The position numbers and the translations under genes are program-made. Positions 1 through 8,955 of a stretch of DNA of 64,000 nt are shown here, piece after piece (the stretch's first letter is position 1; every line of letters starts with the position of its first letter). A model generated the notes under the pieces. It was not told where the DNA came from. It saw only the letters and a program-made list of their open reading frames with translations, and did no database searches. Origin of the DNA: Hyphomonadaceae bacterium (lineage in GTDB: Bacteria > Pseudomonadota > Alphaproteobacteria > Caulobacterales > Hyphomonadaceae). The stretch spans positions 36,032 through 100,031 of the forward strand of contig JANQQC010000065.1 of the NCBI GenBank assembly GCA_028285145.1. The letters run 5' to 3'.

Positions 1-739
1 GAACCGGGTTGCCCCATTCTTCAAGCGAAACGCCTTCCTCACCACGTACGACTTGCGCAAATCGGATGATCGCCCGGTTGACGTCGGTGATCGCGACAAA
101 GTCCCCCGATGGATGCCACTCGACATGGCTCAGCCTGTCGGTCGGTTCGGTTCCGGGCACGGATGCATAGCTCGGTTCCCCCAACGCGCCGTCGACCAGC
201 GGAACAAATGCGACGCCGCGCCCATCGGCCGGATGCATGGCGATCGCCGCCATGTCGCCGGACGGGCTGAGCGATAAGCCCTCCGGCCGTGAGCCGACAT
301 CGAGCTGTTGGACGACGCGCGGTTCATTCGCGTCAGAAACATCAACGAGTGTCAGAAGCGAGCCGACCGGGAGGTCGCCGAAAGACTGCGCGTCGGTGCC
401 GCGTTCTCCGAATGACTCCGAGACGACGGCAAAGCGGCCATCCGGCGTGACGGCGACGGCGGTCGGCGCGCCGGCGACCGAGTTTGAGACTTTAACTGTC
501 GCCACAGTTACATCGGTAAGGTCCGGGCTCATGGTTGCGACGATGAGGGCGTCGTCGCTTTCCTTGGTCCCGAGTTGTCCATTCACGTAAGCTGAAGCGA
601 GCATGTCGCCATCGCTGATTGCGACAAGCTTGCCACCCTGAAAGTTCATATAGGGCGCTTCCGCGAACGCAGCGCAGTTCGTAATCGCAAAAGCCGATAA
701 AGCGATTGCTGTTGTGGCGGTTAGTTTCATTGGTTTCAT
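1..739 (-). CDS. Secreted beta-propeller (YVTN/lactonase-like) protein, C-terminus outside the window
   Basis: The frame is open from an ATG at 739 (a second in-frame ATG is at 730) to the window edge, so about 245 N-terminal residues are visible. The first 25 or so residues form a typical signal peptide ending Ala-Phe-Ala, so the protein is probably periplasmic or exported. The mature part has repeated blade-like segments: TPDGRFAVV, SPSGDMAAIAM and HPSGDFVAITD each resemble the x-P-x-G-x strand of WD40/YVTN propellers. That fold is clear by eye. The substrate is not, and no lactonase active site can be judged from a partial protein. It is divergent from the LysR gene at 860, which may regulate it. 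Confidence 0.7.
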   Translation of the reverse strand, partial: MKPMKLTATTAIALSAFAITNCAAFAEAPYMNFQGGKLVAISDGDMLASAYVNGQLGTKESDDALIVATMSPDLTDVTVATVKVSNSVAGAPTAVAVTPDGRFAVVSESFGERGTDAQSFGDLPVGSLLTLVDVSDANEPRVVQQLDVGSRPEGLSLSPSGDMAAIAMHPADGRGVAFVPLVDGALGEPSYASVPGTEPTDRLSHVEWHPSGDFVAITDVNRAIIRFAQVVRGEEGVSLEEWGNPV

Positions 740-789
740 CCGATCATATGGGCCAGAATTAAAAGGCAACCGGCGATATGGCGCACGTT

Positions 790-820
790 CAGCACATGAG
801 AAATTCTGATATCATCTCAC
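790..820. promoter_or_regulatory. Possible LysR operator between divergent genes
   Basis: The 120-base divergent gap contains GAGA and TCTC arms flanking an 8-base palindrome TGATATCA around position 810, upstream of the LysR start. LysR proteins usually bind imperfect dyads near their own promoter. This is suggestive only, with no second copy to compare. Confidence 0.25.
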
Positions 821-859
821 CTGATCGGTTATTGCGATTACTGAGTGAGGGCGTCCCCT

Positions 860-1741
860 ATGGACACGAAACGGCTGCGATTGTTCGTCATTCTGGCGGA
901 GGATCTCCATTTCGGGCGCGCGGCAAAACGGGCAGGCGTCGCCCAGTCGGTCTTGTCGGTTCACATCAAACGGCTCGAGGATGAGTTGGGACTTGACCTA
1001 TTTGCCCGTACGAAAAGAGAAGTCCGCCTGACACCATCCGGCCAGCACTTTCTTTATGAAGCGCGCGCCATTCTGGATCGGATCGAGCGTGGCCGTCGTG
1101 TTGCAGCCTCGTTGGCGCATGGAAATACGCAGGTCCTACGGGTCGCCATGACCACGGTCGCAATGCTCGGTATTGCACCGCAATGGATTGGCGGTTTTAA
1201 GGACGCATTTCCTAAGGTCGACATTCAACTGCTCGAACTGGGAACTGTGGAACAGGAAATAGCCTTGGCCGATGGGGAAATCGACATAGGCTTCCTGCAT
1301 CCCCCACTCGATCGGGAAGACTTGCGACTCTGCCTCTTGGTGCCTTCAGCGTTCTTTGCCCTGCGGCGCAGAAGTGACGCGCCAAGCGATGAGCCCGTGG
1401 CTTGGGAAACTGTCCTCAATGAACCGCTCGTCTTCTATGGTCGTCGGCGGGCCCCGCGGCTCTACGATGCAATCATCAGCTCAGCCGTGGATCACGAGAT
1501 CACGATCAGGATCGTTTCAGAAGCCCCGTCCTTCCTGTCCGCTGCAAGTGCTGCATCCGCAGGTATCGGAACAGCATTGCTGCCCGAAGAATTGCGATCA
1601 CGTATTCCGGAGAACAGCGTCCCGGCCAGCATCGAGAGTTGTCCCTTAGTGCTGGAGAATGCAGTCGCCTATCGAGCTAACCACAGCAATCCAGCGGTGG
1701 ATTGGTTCATGCAACACATTCAGCGCCGCGTTAGACTGTAG
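860..1741 (+). CDS. LysR-family transcriptional regulator
   Basis: A 293-residue protein of normal LysR length. Residues 1-60 form the winged helix-turn-helix with the family pattern LHFGRAAKRAGVAQSVLSVH followed by RLEDELGLDLF and LTPSG. Residues from about 90 on form the periplasmic-binding-like effector domain, ending with the usual GIGTALLPEEL segment. I chose the ATG at 860 because a GAGG motif sits 8 bases upstream; a GTG at 845 would place that motif inside the gene. It is divergent from the beta-propeller gene ending upstream at 739, the classical arrangement for a LysR regulator and its target. The effector is unknown. Confidence 0.9.
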   Translation: MDTKRLRLFVILAEDLHFGRAAKRAGVAQSVLSVHIKRLEDELGLDLFARTKREVRLTPSGQHFLYEARAILDRIERGRRVAASLAHGNTQVLRVAMTTVAMLGIAPQWIGGFKDAFPKVDIQLLELGTVEQEIALADGEIDIGFLHPPLDREDLRLCLLVPSAFFALRRRSDAPSDEPVAWETVLNEPLVFYGRRRAPRLYDAIISSAVDHEITIRIVSEAPSFLSAASAASAGIGTALLPEELRSRIPENSVPASIESCPLVLENAVAYRANHSNPAVDWFMQHIQRRVRL

Positions 1742-2050
1742 GTGCCTCTAGGTTTCATCAAACATCCAACAAGTGATTGAAGAGTTCGTGCTGTGAGAAG
1801 AGCTCTTGAAAGCGGTCGTCCGCAGCGGGTCATGGGAAGGCGTACTGCTCCGCAAAATTGATCAATACAGCACGCCGCGCAGCCATGTCATCGTAGCCTA
1901 TGGCGAAGCAATAGGTTGGCTTCCATGGTCATTCTCCATATGAGTGAGCTTCTGAAACGTGCGCCGAGCGCTGACCTGAGAGATGTCGAAACTCGCAAAA
2001 CCCGCGGCAACGATGCTTTGCTGAACTGAATGATGGTGTCGACGCCCTGT
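1742..2050. other. Gap without a convincing gene
   Basis: About 310 bases between the LysR gene and the DUF4332 gene. Short open frames exist on the minus strand (for example a roughly 32-residue stretch near 1835-1930 that begins after a stop and has no start signal), but none has a ribosome-binding site or recognisable motif. It could hold a decayed gene. I see no RNA gene or repeat here. Confidence 0.4.
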
Positions 2051-2707
2051 TCAAGGAACGTAAGCTGCGGCGCTCACCAGACGCCTGACGTCTCTCAAGC
2101 CGACTTTGCCTTTGTAGAACTTCGCCCCTTGGTTGGCCTTTGCGATCGCCTCGAAAAGCGCTTCGGGATCGGCCTTGGCCACTGCCGCCGCACTCGAGAC
2201 GCCAGCGGCGACCAGAGTTCTCGCAAAGGTCGGGCTGACCCATTGGACGCGACTTAGATCGGAGAGTTCAAAGACTTCCTCCAGCTTCTTCGGATTCGCG
2301 CCGGTCTTCTTAGCGAATGCGCTCACGTCTCTAGAAGCCGCCTCAAATAGCTGTCGCGTGTTCTTTATGCCCGCACTTTCGAGGCGCTCGATCAAACTGC
2401 TTTTGAGCCACTCGAATTCACGGAGCGCCCTTGGCTTGGGAAAGAAGCCGTTGACGGTTCGTCTGAGCAATTGAAGATAATTCAGATCGATGCCGGATGT
2501 TTTCGACAGAGTCGCCAGAGACTTTTTGGATTTCAGCGCAGCGCGCAAATCGGCAACAGACGCTATCCCTGCCCTTTGCAGCGCGGTCATCTTATCTTCG
2601 ATCCCATCCAGCAGAGGCTTCTGGCTAGGTATGAGGTCGGTGGCTTCCAGACGCTCCCGCAACGCGTCCAGTCCCGTCGCCTCATCATCTAGATAGTAGC
2701 CCGTCAC
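2051..2707 (-). CDS. DUF4332 (helix-hairpin-helix-like) protein
   Basis: A 218-residue protein built from repeated helical units. The pattern of a Leu-rich helix, a short Gly/Ser-containing turn (AGIASVADLRAAL, AGIKNTRQLFEAA, AGVSSAAAVAKAD) and another helix recurs three times, as in the DUF4332 family, which resembles tandem helix-hairpin-helix DNA-binding folds. I place the start at the GTG at 2707 because it overlaps the stop of the small membrane-protein gene upstream (GTGA) and has GAGAGG about 8 bases before it; a longer frame reaching 2752 would overlap that gene by 49 bases. No enzymatic motif is visible. Function is unknown. Confidence 0.75.
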   Translation of the reverse strand: MTGYYLDDEATGLDALRERLEATDLIPSQKPLLDGIEDKMTALQRAGIASVADLRAALKSKKSLATLSKTSGIDLNYLQLLRRTVNGFFPKPRALREFEWLKSSLIERLESAGIKNTRQLFEAASRDVSAFAKKTGANPKKLEEVFELSDLSRVQWVSPTFARTLVAAGVSSAAAVAKADPEALFEAIAKANQGAKFYKGKVGLRDVRRLVSAAAYVP

Positions 2708-2832
2708 GAGTTTTCCTCTCGTTTGAGCATCCTTGCCTGCAGAGACACCCACCAGATGACTCCTGCACCGATCAGAAACAGGCCGAGACCACCAAGAAAC
2801 AGGCAGACAAACAGCATCGGAGGCATGGTCAT
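2704..2832 (-). CDS. Small single-span membrane protein coupled to DUF4332 gene
   Basis: A 42-residue frame beginning MTMPPMLF. Residues 6-30 form one strongly hydrophobic helix with glycine-rich turns (LGGLGLFLIGAGVIWWV), followed by a basic tail with KRE. Its TGA overlaps the GTG start of the DUF4332 gene, which is good evidence that it is translated. The shine-dalgarno upstream of its own ATG is weak (GAGAAC). The positive-inside rule places the C-terminus in the cytoplasm. It may anchor the DUF4332 partner to the membrane; that role is inference. Confidence 0.6.
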   Translation of the reverse strand: MTMPPMLFVCLFLGGLGLFLIGAGVIWWVSLQARMLKREENS

Positions 2833-2975
2833 GGTGAGTTCTCTATTGAGCGGCTAGGCTTTGCGTCAGGGGCTCAATAGCTGGATTGTTCGAAAGGCCG
2901 ATTGATACGTGTCAGTCGCCTCAGATTATGCCGGCGTGCTTGCGACCGGCTTCGGACTCATCTTGCATCAGACAG

Positions 2976-3001
2976 AAAAAGGGCCGACGCGAAGGCCGGC
3001 C
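2976..3001 (-). terminator. Likely rho-independent terminator after the racemase-phosphatase operon
   Basis: Read on the minus strand, GGCCG (3001-2997) pairs with CGGCC (2986-2982) around a 10-base loop and is followed by C and five T residues (2980-2976). It lies about 160 bases beyond the phosphatase stop in a 326-base gap (2833-3158) that otherwise shows no gene. Confidence 0.5.
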
Positions 3002-3158
3002 AAGTTAGCAAGAAGGACGTTGGCTCGCACAAGTGAGGTTCACACAGCGCACGACCCAACGGTCATGTTTATAGATGATTCAAGCTGAACGAGCGGATGG
3101 GGATCGCGTTATCTTTCGTTCAGTGTGAGTGGGAAACCAGAACAAGATGAATGCATGT

Positions 3159-3899
3159 TCAGTCTGTGGCCTCCGCGCGGGTGAAAATGGCCTCAAGACT
3201 GCGAAGATTCATCCCGTTCTTGAGATAATTGGCCGGCGTCAAGTTCACGGCCTTAATGACAGCACGCTCGATTCGCACGCGATGATCCTGTTCTGCAGGC
3301 ACAAGATCGAAATCCACGATGTTGACGCATCCTGTGTCCTGCTCGAAGCCTGCACAGGCCCCCAGAGGCGCGCCTAGGACCCACGCCAGTGCGAGGCGAT
3401 TGACGCCCTCATGCGCCACGACGAGTGCGCTGGACCAGGATGGACGCGCCAGAAGCGCGTGAAAGCCCGCTTCAATCCGGTCCATTGCGTCTGAGAAGAG
3501 CTCTCCGCCCTCAAGGAAGGTAGCGCCCGGTTCTCCGGCCTGCTCGAATTGAAAGGTCATCGTCGCAGCGAGTTGTTCCGCGCTGGCGAAGTTGATGTAG
3601 TGGCCTGAATGCAGTTCTCCGAAACGGGCATCGTCTTCCAGTGGAGGTGGGTTCGGGTGGCCGTGTAGAACGATCTCGGCCGTTTCGCGGGTCCGCGCGA
3701 GGCCTGAACTGATCGCGACATCGAAGTGTATCTCCGACAACGCTGCACCTGCTGCCGCAGCTTCCTCGCGGCCGACGGGTGTAAGCCGCGCCAATGTCGG
3801 GTCCTGCGACTCCCGGACGAGCTTCGATGTGTAGTCAACGAAGCCGTGGCGCATCAGGTAGATACGCCGTCGGCCCGTTGTCCCCGGAAGTGCGCTCAT
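3159..3899 (-). CDS. Histidine phosphatase family protein (phosphoglycerate-mutase-like)
   Basis: A 246-residue protein with the full active-site set of the branch: the phosphohistidine motif Arg17-His18-Gly19, Arg69 in [11 protein letters not shown], Glu95 in GELHSG and His163 in VVAHEG. These residues indicate a phosphomonoesterase that acts through a phosphohistidine intermediate. The substrate cannot be named from sequence. The ATG overlaps the TGA of the upstream CoA-transferase gene (ATGA at 3896-3899), so the two are translationally coupled. The phosphatase may act on a small molecule linked to acyl-CoA metabolism. Confidence 0.85.
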   Translation of the reverse strand: MSALPGTTGRRRIYLMRHGFVDYTSKLVRESQDPTLARLTPVGREEAAAAGAALSEIHFDVAISSGLARTRETAEIVLHGHPNPPPLEDDARFGELHSGHYINFASAEQLAATMTFQFEQAGEPGATFLEGGELFSDAMDRIEAGFHALLARPSWSSALVVAHEGVNRLALAWVLGAPLGACAGFEQDTGCVNIVDFDLVPAEQDHRVRIERAVIKAVNLTPANYLKNGMNLRSLEAIFTRAEATD

Positions 3900-5008
3900 G
3901 CGTTCAGAAGATCGGCGCTCACGCCCCAGTCACTAAGAATGGCGTCTGTGTGCTCACCCCGTCCGGGTGCCCGGCCCTGTATCTCGCCCGGTGTCTTGGA
4001 GAAGCGCGGTGCGGGCGCGGGCTGCACAACCCCTTCAAGCTCCACAAAGGTTTCCCGCGCGCGATTGTGAGGATGGTCTGGTGCTTCCGCCATTGAAAGG
4101 ACGGGTGCGAAACAGACATCTGTGCCTTCCATCAGTTCACACCATTCGTCCCGCGTCTTGGTCTTGATCACGTCTATCAGTTTCGCCTTTAATGATGGCC
4201 ACTGAGACCTGTCCATCTGTGCCTGAAATGCGGGATCTGTGAGCCCGGCCTTTTCCAGCAGCAGCGCGTAAAACTGAGGTTCAATGGATCCTATGGAGAC
4301 CCACTTTCCATCTGAGCATTCGTAGGTGTCGTAGAAGTGCGCGCCGCCATCCAGCAGGTTGGCTTCGCGTTCATCGGTCCAGATGCCCATGGCGCGCATG
4401 CCGAAGAACATCGCTGCCAGTGACGCGGCGCCATCCGTCATGGCGCAGTCGATCACCTGCCCCTGCCCGGTCTCTCGCGCACTGATGATCCCTGCGCAAA
4501 GACCAAAGGCGAGGTACAGCGCGCCACCGCCATAGTCCCCAACCAGGTTCAAGGGTGGGCTTGGACGTTGGTCTTTGCGGCCCATGGCATGGAGCGCACC
4601 TGTGAGCGCGATATAGTTCAGATCGTGGCCGGCGGCGTGAGACAGCGTGCCGGTCTGTCCCCAGCCTGTCATCCGGCCGTAAACAAGCTTTGGATTACGT
4701 GCGAGCGCCTCATCCGGGCCAAGACCCAGCCGCTCCATGACTCCGGGCCGGAAACCTTCGATCAGCCCGTCCGCTTTCTCGATCAGGGCCAGCGCGGCTT
4801 CGGTGTGTTTCGGATTCTTGAGGTCGAGGCCAATTGACCGACGTCCTCGTCCGCTCACATCTGCCGCGTTGCCCGGTTTTCCGTCGCCCGGACGGTCAAT
4901 CCGAACGACATCGGCTCCAAGGTCTGAAAGCAGCATTCCGCAGAACGGTCCCGGTCCGATCCCGGCAAACTCAACAATGCGAACACCTGACAATGGTCCT
5001 GACGCCAT
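3896..5008 (-). CDS. CaiB/BaiF-family alpha-methylacyl-CoA racemase
   Basis: A 370-residue class III CoA-transferase-fold protein. The start [16 protein letters not shown] has an AGGGAG ribosome site; a longer frame to 5074 lacks one. The catalytic pair of alpha-methylacyl-CoA racemases is present: His128 in AGHDLNY and Asp158 in GDYGGG, corresponding to His126/Asp156 of the mycobacterial enzyme. This favours racemisation of (2R)/(2S)-methyl-acyl-CoA over CoA transfer. It would allow beta-oxidation of branched fatty acids or sterol side chains. It is the first gene of a two-gene operon with the histidine phosphatase. Confidence 0.88.
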   Translation of the reverse strand: MASGPLSGVRIVEFAGIGPGPFCGMLLSDLGADVVRIDRPGDGKPGNAADVSGRGRRSIGLDLKNPKHTEAALALIEKADGLIEGFRPGVMERLGLGPDEALARNPKLVYGRMTGWGQTGTLSHAAGHDLNYIALTGALHAMGRKDQRPSPPLNLVGDYGGGALYLAFGLCAGIISARETGQGQVIDCAMTDGAASLAAMFFGMRAMGIWTDEREANLLDGGAHFYDTYECSDGKWVSIGSIEPQFYALLLEKAGLTDPAFQAQMDRSQWPSLKAKLIDVIKTKTRDEWCELMEGTDVCFAPVLSMAEAPDHPHNRARETFVELEGVVQPAPAPRFSKTPGEIQGRAPGRGEHTDAILSDWGVSADLLNA

Positions 5009-5112
5009 CTCGCTTCTCCCTATGTTATCAACCGCCGGTTCGGCGAGGTCTGGCAGTGACCTTAAGACGGGCACGCGTAATGAAAAGAGGTTCCCCGGCG
5101 GCGCCGGTTTGC

Positions 5113-8100
5113 TCAGGCGTCTTCGCTCTCGGTCTGAGCCGCGAAACTACTCAGCTCGGTGAGGAATTTCCGGGCCTGCAGCATGCGCTGCGCAGGTGTT
5201 TGCTGCGCCGGCGACAGCACGAGCTTCGAGTCGGGGCGAAGGCGCAGATTGTTGGGACGCGAGCGAACGATCGTCATAAGCGCCTGCGGCTCCAGCGGCG
5301 TGTCATCCCGGAAAGCGAAGACGATCCCCTTCGGTCCACCGTCCAGCTTCTCAATGCCCAATCGCTTGCATGCCGCCTTGATCGCCATGATGTCGAGCAA
5401 TTGGCTGGTTTCCTCAGGAAGCGGACCGAAGCGATCGATGAGTTCGGCTGCAAATGACTCCCGTTCGGAGTCATCGTCGATAGAGGCGAGACGACGATAG
5501 AGCGCGAGCCGTTCGCCGAGATCCTGAACGTAGTCTTCCGGGATGAGGACCGAGACGCCGAGATTAATCTGGGGCGACCACTCATCGACGACTTCATCGA
5601 CCTCGTGAGCCCCCGCCTTCAAAGCACTGACGGCCTCTTCCAGCATGGTCTGGTAAAGCTCCACGCCCACTTCGCGGATGTGTCCGGACTGCGCGTCGCC
5701 CAGCAGGTTTCCGCCACCTCGGATGTCAAGGTCGTGGCTGGCAAGTTGGAAACCGGCTCCCAGGCTATCCAGTGATTGCAGAACCCTCAAGCGGCGCTCG
5801 GCATTAGTCGTGATCACCTGATCCTGCGGCGAGGTGAAATAGGCATAAGCCCGAAGCTTGGAACGCCCGACCCGGCCCCGCAGCTGATAGAGCTGGGCAA
5901 GGCCGAAAAGATCGGCGCGGTGGATGATCAGCGTATTGGCGCGCGGGATATCGAGTCCGCTTTCAACAATCGTTGTTGATAGCAGGACATCGTACTTTCC
6001 GTCGTAGAACGCGGTCATGATGTCTTCGAGTTCGGTCGCGCCCATCTGACCGTGCGCCACGACGAAGCTGACTTCGGGGACGTTGTCGCGCAGAAATGCC
6101 TCGAGCTTGTCGAGATCGGTTATCCGGGGCGCGACGTAGAAGGCCTGACCACCGCGATACTTCTCCCTGAGCAGCGCTTCACGAATGGTCAGCGTGTCGA
6201 ACTCCGTCACATAGGTTCGCACGGACAAGCGGTCGACCGGGGGTGTTGCGATGATCGAAAGGTCGCGAATGCCGGTCAGCGCCATTTGCAGTGTACGCGG
6301 GATCGGCGTGGCCGACAGAGTCAGCACGTGCACGTCCGCCTTGAACTCCTTCAGCCGCTCCTTGTGCTTTACGCCGAAGCGTTGTTCCTCATCGACCACG
6401 ACAAGGCCGAGGCGCTTGAACGCCACGCTGTCTGACAGCAGTGCATGTGTGCCGATTACGACATCGATCGTGCCATTCTCTAATCCCCTGCGGACATCAG
6501 CTGCTTCCTTCGCACTGACCAGTCTCGACAGCTGGCGTACGTTCAGCGGCCAGCCTGAGAAGCGGTCCTTGAAGGTCTGGAAGTGTTGCCGGGCGAGAAG
6601 GGTCGTTGGCGCAATCACTGCGACCTGCATACCGCTCATCGCGGCGACGAACGCGCCTCGCAGCGCGACTTCGGTCTTGCCGAAGCCGACATCGCCACAG
6701 ACGAGCCGATCCATTGGTTTGCCGGAGGAGAGATCCGACAAGACGTCCTGAATGGCGTTGAGCTGATCGTCGGTCTCTTCGTAGGGGAAGCGCGCCGCGA
6801 ACTCCTGATACAGGCCCTCCCCTGTCCCCGTCGTTTCGGCTTTCTTGAGCTCTCGCGCGGCAGCGATCTGCAGCAGTTCCGCCGCCATTTCGAGGATACG
6901 TTTCTTGGCTTTGGCTTTCCGGGTCTGCCACCCGGCCCCGCCAAGGCGGTCGACCGCCGTTTCTGCTTCATCGGACCCATAGCGGCTGATCAGGTCAATG
7001 TTTTCTACCGGGAGAAAGATTCGGTCTCCGCCCGCATATTCGAGCTCAAGGCAGTCATGGGCCGCGCCCGTTAGCTCAAGCATCCGAAGACCGCCGTATC
7101 GTCCAACGCCGTGATCGACGTGGACGATCAAGTCTCCAATAGACAATGAACCGGCCTCGGTGATGAAATTCGCCGCCTTGCGCTTGCGGCGCGGAGCGGC
7201 AAGCCGGTCGCCGAGGATATCCGGTTCGGCGATGATTGCGAGATCATCGAACACCAGACCCTGCTCCAGTGGCAGTACGCAGATGCTAAGACCGGCTGCA
7301 TTTGCGGCTTCTTCGGAGTGGCTGCGCAATGGTTCTGAAAGGCCGTGGTCTTCGAGGACGTTAGCGAGCCTGTCAGCAGAGCCTTCGCTCCATGCTGCAA
7401 AGCAGACTGCTTTACCGGCCTTACGATGAGCGGCGGCATGTTCGGCGGCGGCTTCGAATACGTTGGTGTCAGGCCGCGAGCGTTCTGGCGCAAAGTTCCG
7501 CTCGTTGCGAGCCCCCAAATCGATACCGGCTTCATCCGCAGTTGCGCTGCTGAACCGAGCCACCGCGGTGATCGCGATGTATCGGTCCAGTTCGTCAGAT
7601 GCGAGGTAAAGGGCTTCAGGTTGAAGGACTTTCGCCTGTGTCCCCTCCCCGGCGGCCTCGACACGCGCGTCGTGATAGTCGCGGGCCTGCGACAGACGCT
7701 CAGCCATGGCTTCACCGGCAAGGGCGCCCAGACCGAAGAGCGCGTTTTCGCCGGCATAGTCGAAAAGCGTGTCGAGGCGTTCGTGAAACAGTGGCAGCCA
7801 GTTCTCCAGCCCCTGTCGACGGATTTGTGCGCGAGCCGCTTCGTACATCGTGTCGCCAGCGGGAGGACCGAGGCTCTCCAGATACTTCTCGCGGAATAGC
7901 GAAAGCACGTCCGGCGAGAAGATGATTTCGCTGACAGGCGCGAAATCGACTCGTTTCAGCTGACCGGTTGAACGCTGTGTCTCAGGATCAAAGGATTTAA
8001 TAGTGTCGAGTTCATCGCCAAAAAGGTCGAGGCGAATGGGGTCTGGCTCTGTTGGCGGGAAAATGTCGATGATCCCGCCTCTGATCGCAAACTCGCCGCG

Positions 8101-8580
8101 TTCTCGAACGGTGCTCACGCGAACATACCCGTTCACGCTCAGATACTCGGTGAGATCCTTTTCGGAGACGGTGTCCCCTTTTGCGAGCGAAAGGCTCGAC
8201 TGCCGCATGGTCTCAACCGGTGGCACCCGCTGTACAAGTGAGGCCGCTGTCGTAACGCAAAGCAGTGGTGGGCTGTCCGTTTTTCGTTGAGCGAGGCGCG
8301 CAAGGCCAGCGCATCTACGAGATGCTACAGCTGGCGCTGGGCTGACCCGATCATACGGCAACGTGTCCCATGCCGGAATCAGCACGGTTTCGAGGTTTGG
8401 CTCGACGAACTGGCTGAGCGCGATGGCACCGGCGGCCGCCTTGTCATCCCGCGCGACATAGATCGAGACACCGCCACGTTGGATGGCGGTCTTCGCCATC
8501 ACGCGTACATCAGCTCCAAACGGCGCACCAAAAAACTTGGCCGGGCCCGAGAGCGTTTTCAGGACGGAGAGAGCTTGCAT
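5113..8580 (-). CDS. mfd: Transcription-repair coupling factor Mfd
   Basis: An 1155-residue protein of normal Mfd length. It dislodges RNA polymerase stalled at DNA lesions and recruits UvrA. In order: a UvrB-like N-terminal region, the RNA-polymerase-interacting CarD-like domain near residue 490 ([15 protein letters not shown]), Walker A near 630 (GDVGFGKTE), DEEQ box near 728 ([11 protein letters not shown]), the SATPIPRTL motif III and the QLRGRVGRS motif VI, then the C-terminal TRCF domain. It lies 24 bases after sdhE in the same direction, an arrangement common in Alphaproteobacteria. Confidence 0.98.
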   Translation of the reverse strand: MQALSVLKTLSGPAKFFGAPFGADVRVMAKTAIQRGGVSIYVARDDKAAAGAIALSQFVEPNLETVLIPAWDTLPYDRVSPAPAVASRRCAGLARLAQRKTDSPPLLCVTTAASLVQRVPPVETMRQSSLSLAKGDTVSEKDLTEYLSVNGYVRVSTVRERGEFAIRGGIIDIFPPTEPDPIRLDLFGDELDTIKSFDPETQRSTGQLKRVDFAPVSEIIFSPDVLSLFREKYLESLGPPAGDTMYEAARAQIRRQGLENWLPLFHERLDTLFDYAGENALFGLGALAGEAMAERLSQARDYHDARVEAAGEGTQAKVLQPEALYLASDELDRYIAITAVARFSSATADEAGIDLGARNERNFAPERSRPDTNVFEAAAEHAAAHRKAGKAVCFAAWSEGSADRLANVLEDHGLSEPLRSHSEEAANAAGLSICVLPLEQGLVFDDLAIIAEPDILGDRLAAPRRKRKAANFITEAGSLSIGDLIVHVDHGVGRYGGLRMLELTGAAHDCLELEYAGGDRIFLPVENIDLISRYGSDEAETAVDRLGGAGWQTRKAKAKKRILEMAAELLQIAAARELKKAETTGTGEGLYQEFAARFPYEETDDQLNAIQDVLSDLSSGKPMDRLVCGDVGFGKTEVALRGAFVAAMSGMQVAVIAPTTLLARQHFQTFKDRFSGWPLNVRQLSRLVSAKEAADVRRGLENGTIDVVIGTHALLSDSVAFKRLGLVVVDEEQRFGVKHKERLKEFKADVHVLTLSATPIPRTLQMALTGIRDLSIIATPPVDRLSVRTYVTEFDTLTIREALLREKYRGGQAFYVAPRITDLDKLEAFLRDNVPEVSFVVAHGQMGATELEDIMTAFYDGKYDVLLSTTIVESGLDIPRANTLIIHRADLFGLAQLYQLRGRVGRSKLRAYAYFTSPQDQVITTNAERRLRVLQSLDSLGAGFQLASHDLDIRGGGNLLGDAQSGHIREVGVELYQTMLEEAVSALKAGAHEVDEVVDEWSPQINLGVSVLIPEDYVQDLGERLALYRRLASIDDDSERESFAAELIDRFGPLPEETSQLLDIMAIKAACKRLGIEKLDGGPKGIVFAFRDDTPLEPQALMTIVRSRPNNLRLRPDSKLVLSPAQQTPAQRMLQARKFLTELSSFAAQTESEDA

Positions 8581-8604
8581 GTTGATAGACGGTGGTTGGC
8601 GGCG

Positions 8605-8865
8605 TTAGCCCGGCATCGCCTCGTAGCGAAACGCGATCATCTGGTCCAGCACTGGCCCTGCATGATTGTCAGGAACAGGCTTCTGGCCGACGAGCCAAGC
8701 GTAAACTTCCCAGTCGGGTGTCGCCAGCAGTCGCTCGAACTCGTCCAAGCCTGCTTCATCGAGTTCTCCGATGTGTCGTTCCGCGAAAGACCCCATGAGC
8801 AGGTCCATTTCCCGGAATCCTCGTCGCCAGGCCCGGAACTTCAGTTTTCTGCGACGTTCATCCAT
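8605..8865 (-). CDS. sdhE: FAD assembly factor SdhE
   Basis: An 86-residue protein of the SdhE/SDH5 family, which promotes covalent flavin attachment to succinate dehydrogenase subunit A. The hallmark RG motif and surroundings are present (FRAWRRGFREMDLLMGSFAERH), as is the later FERLLATPDWEVYAWL segment. The ATG at 8865 is preceded by AGGAG; upstream frame extension would run into the recG region. It is the first gene of the sdhE-mfd operon and is divergent from recG. Confidence 0.93.
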   Translation of the reverse strand: MDERRRKLKFRAWRRGFREMDLLMGSFAERHIGELDEAGLDEFERLLATPDWEVYAWLVGQKPVPDNHAGPVLDQMIAFRYEAMPG

Positions 8866-8955
8866 CTCAATCTCCTGTCCGGTGACTAGATAGGACGAAC
8901 TCCAGAAGAAGCACATGTGATTGCGCAGGAAGACCTCGCTCCATAGTGTCGCGGT

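Noticed and set aside
1929..2243. Minus-strand frame of about 100 codons
   Set aside because: It overlaps the DUF4332 gene in another frame and shows no protein-like pattern.
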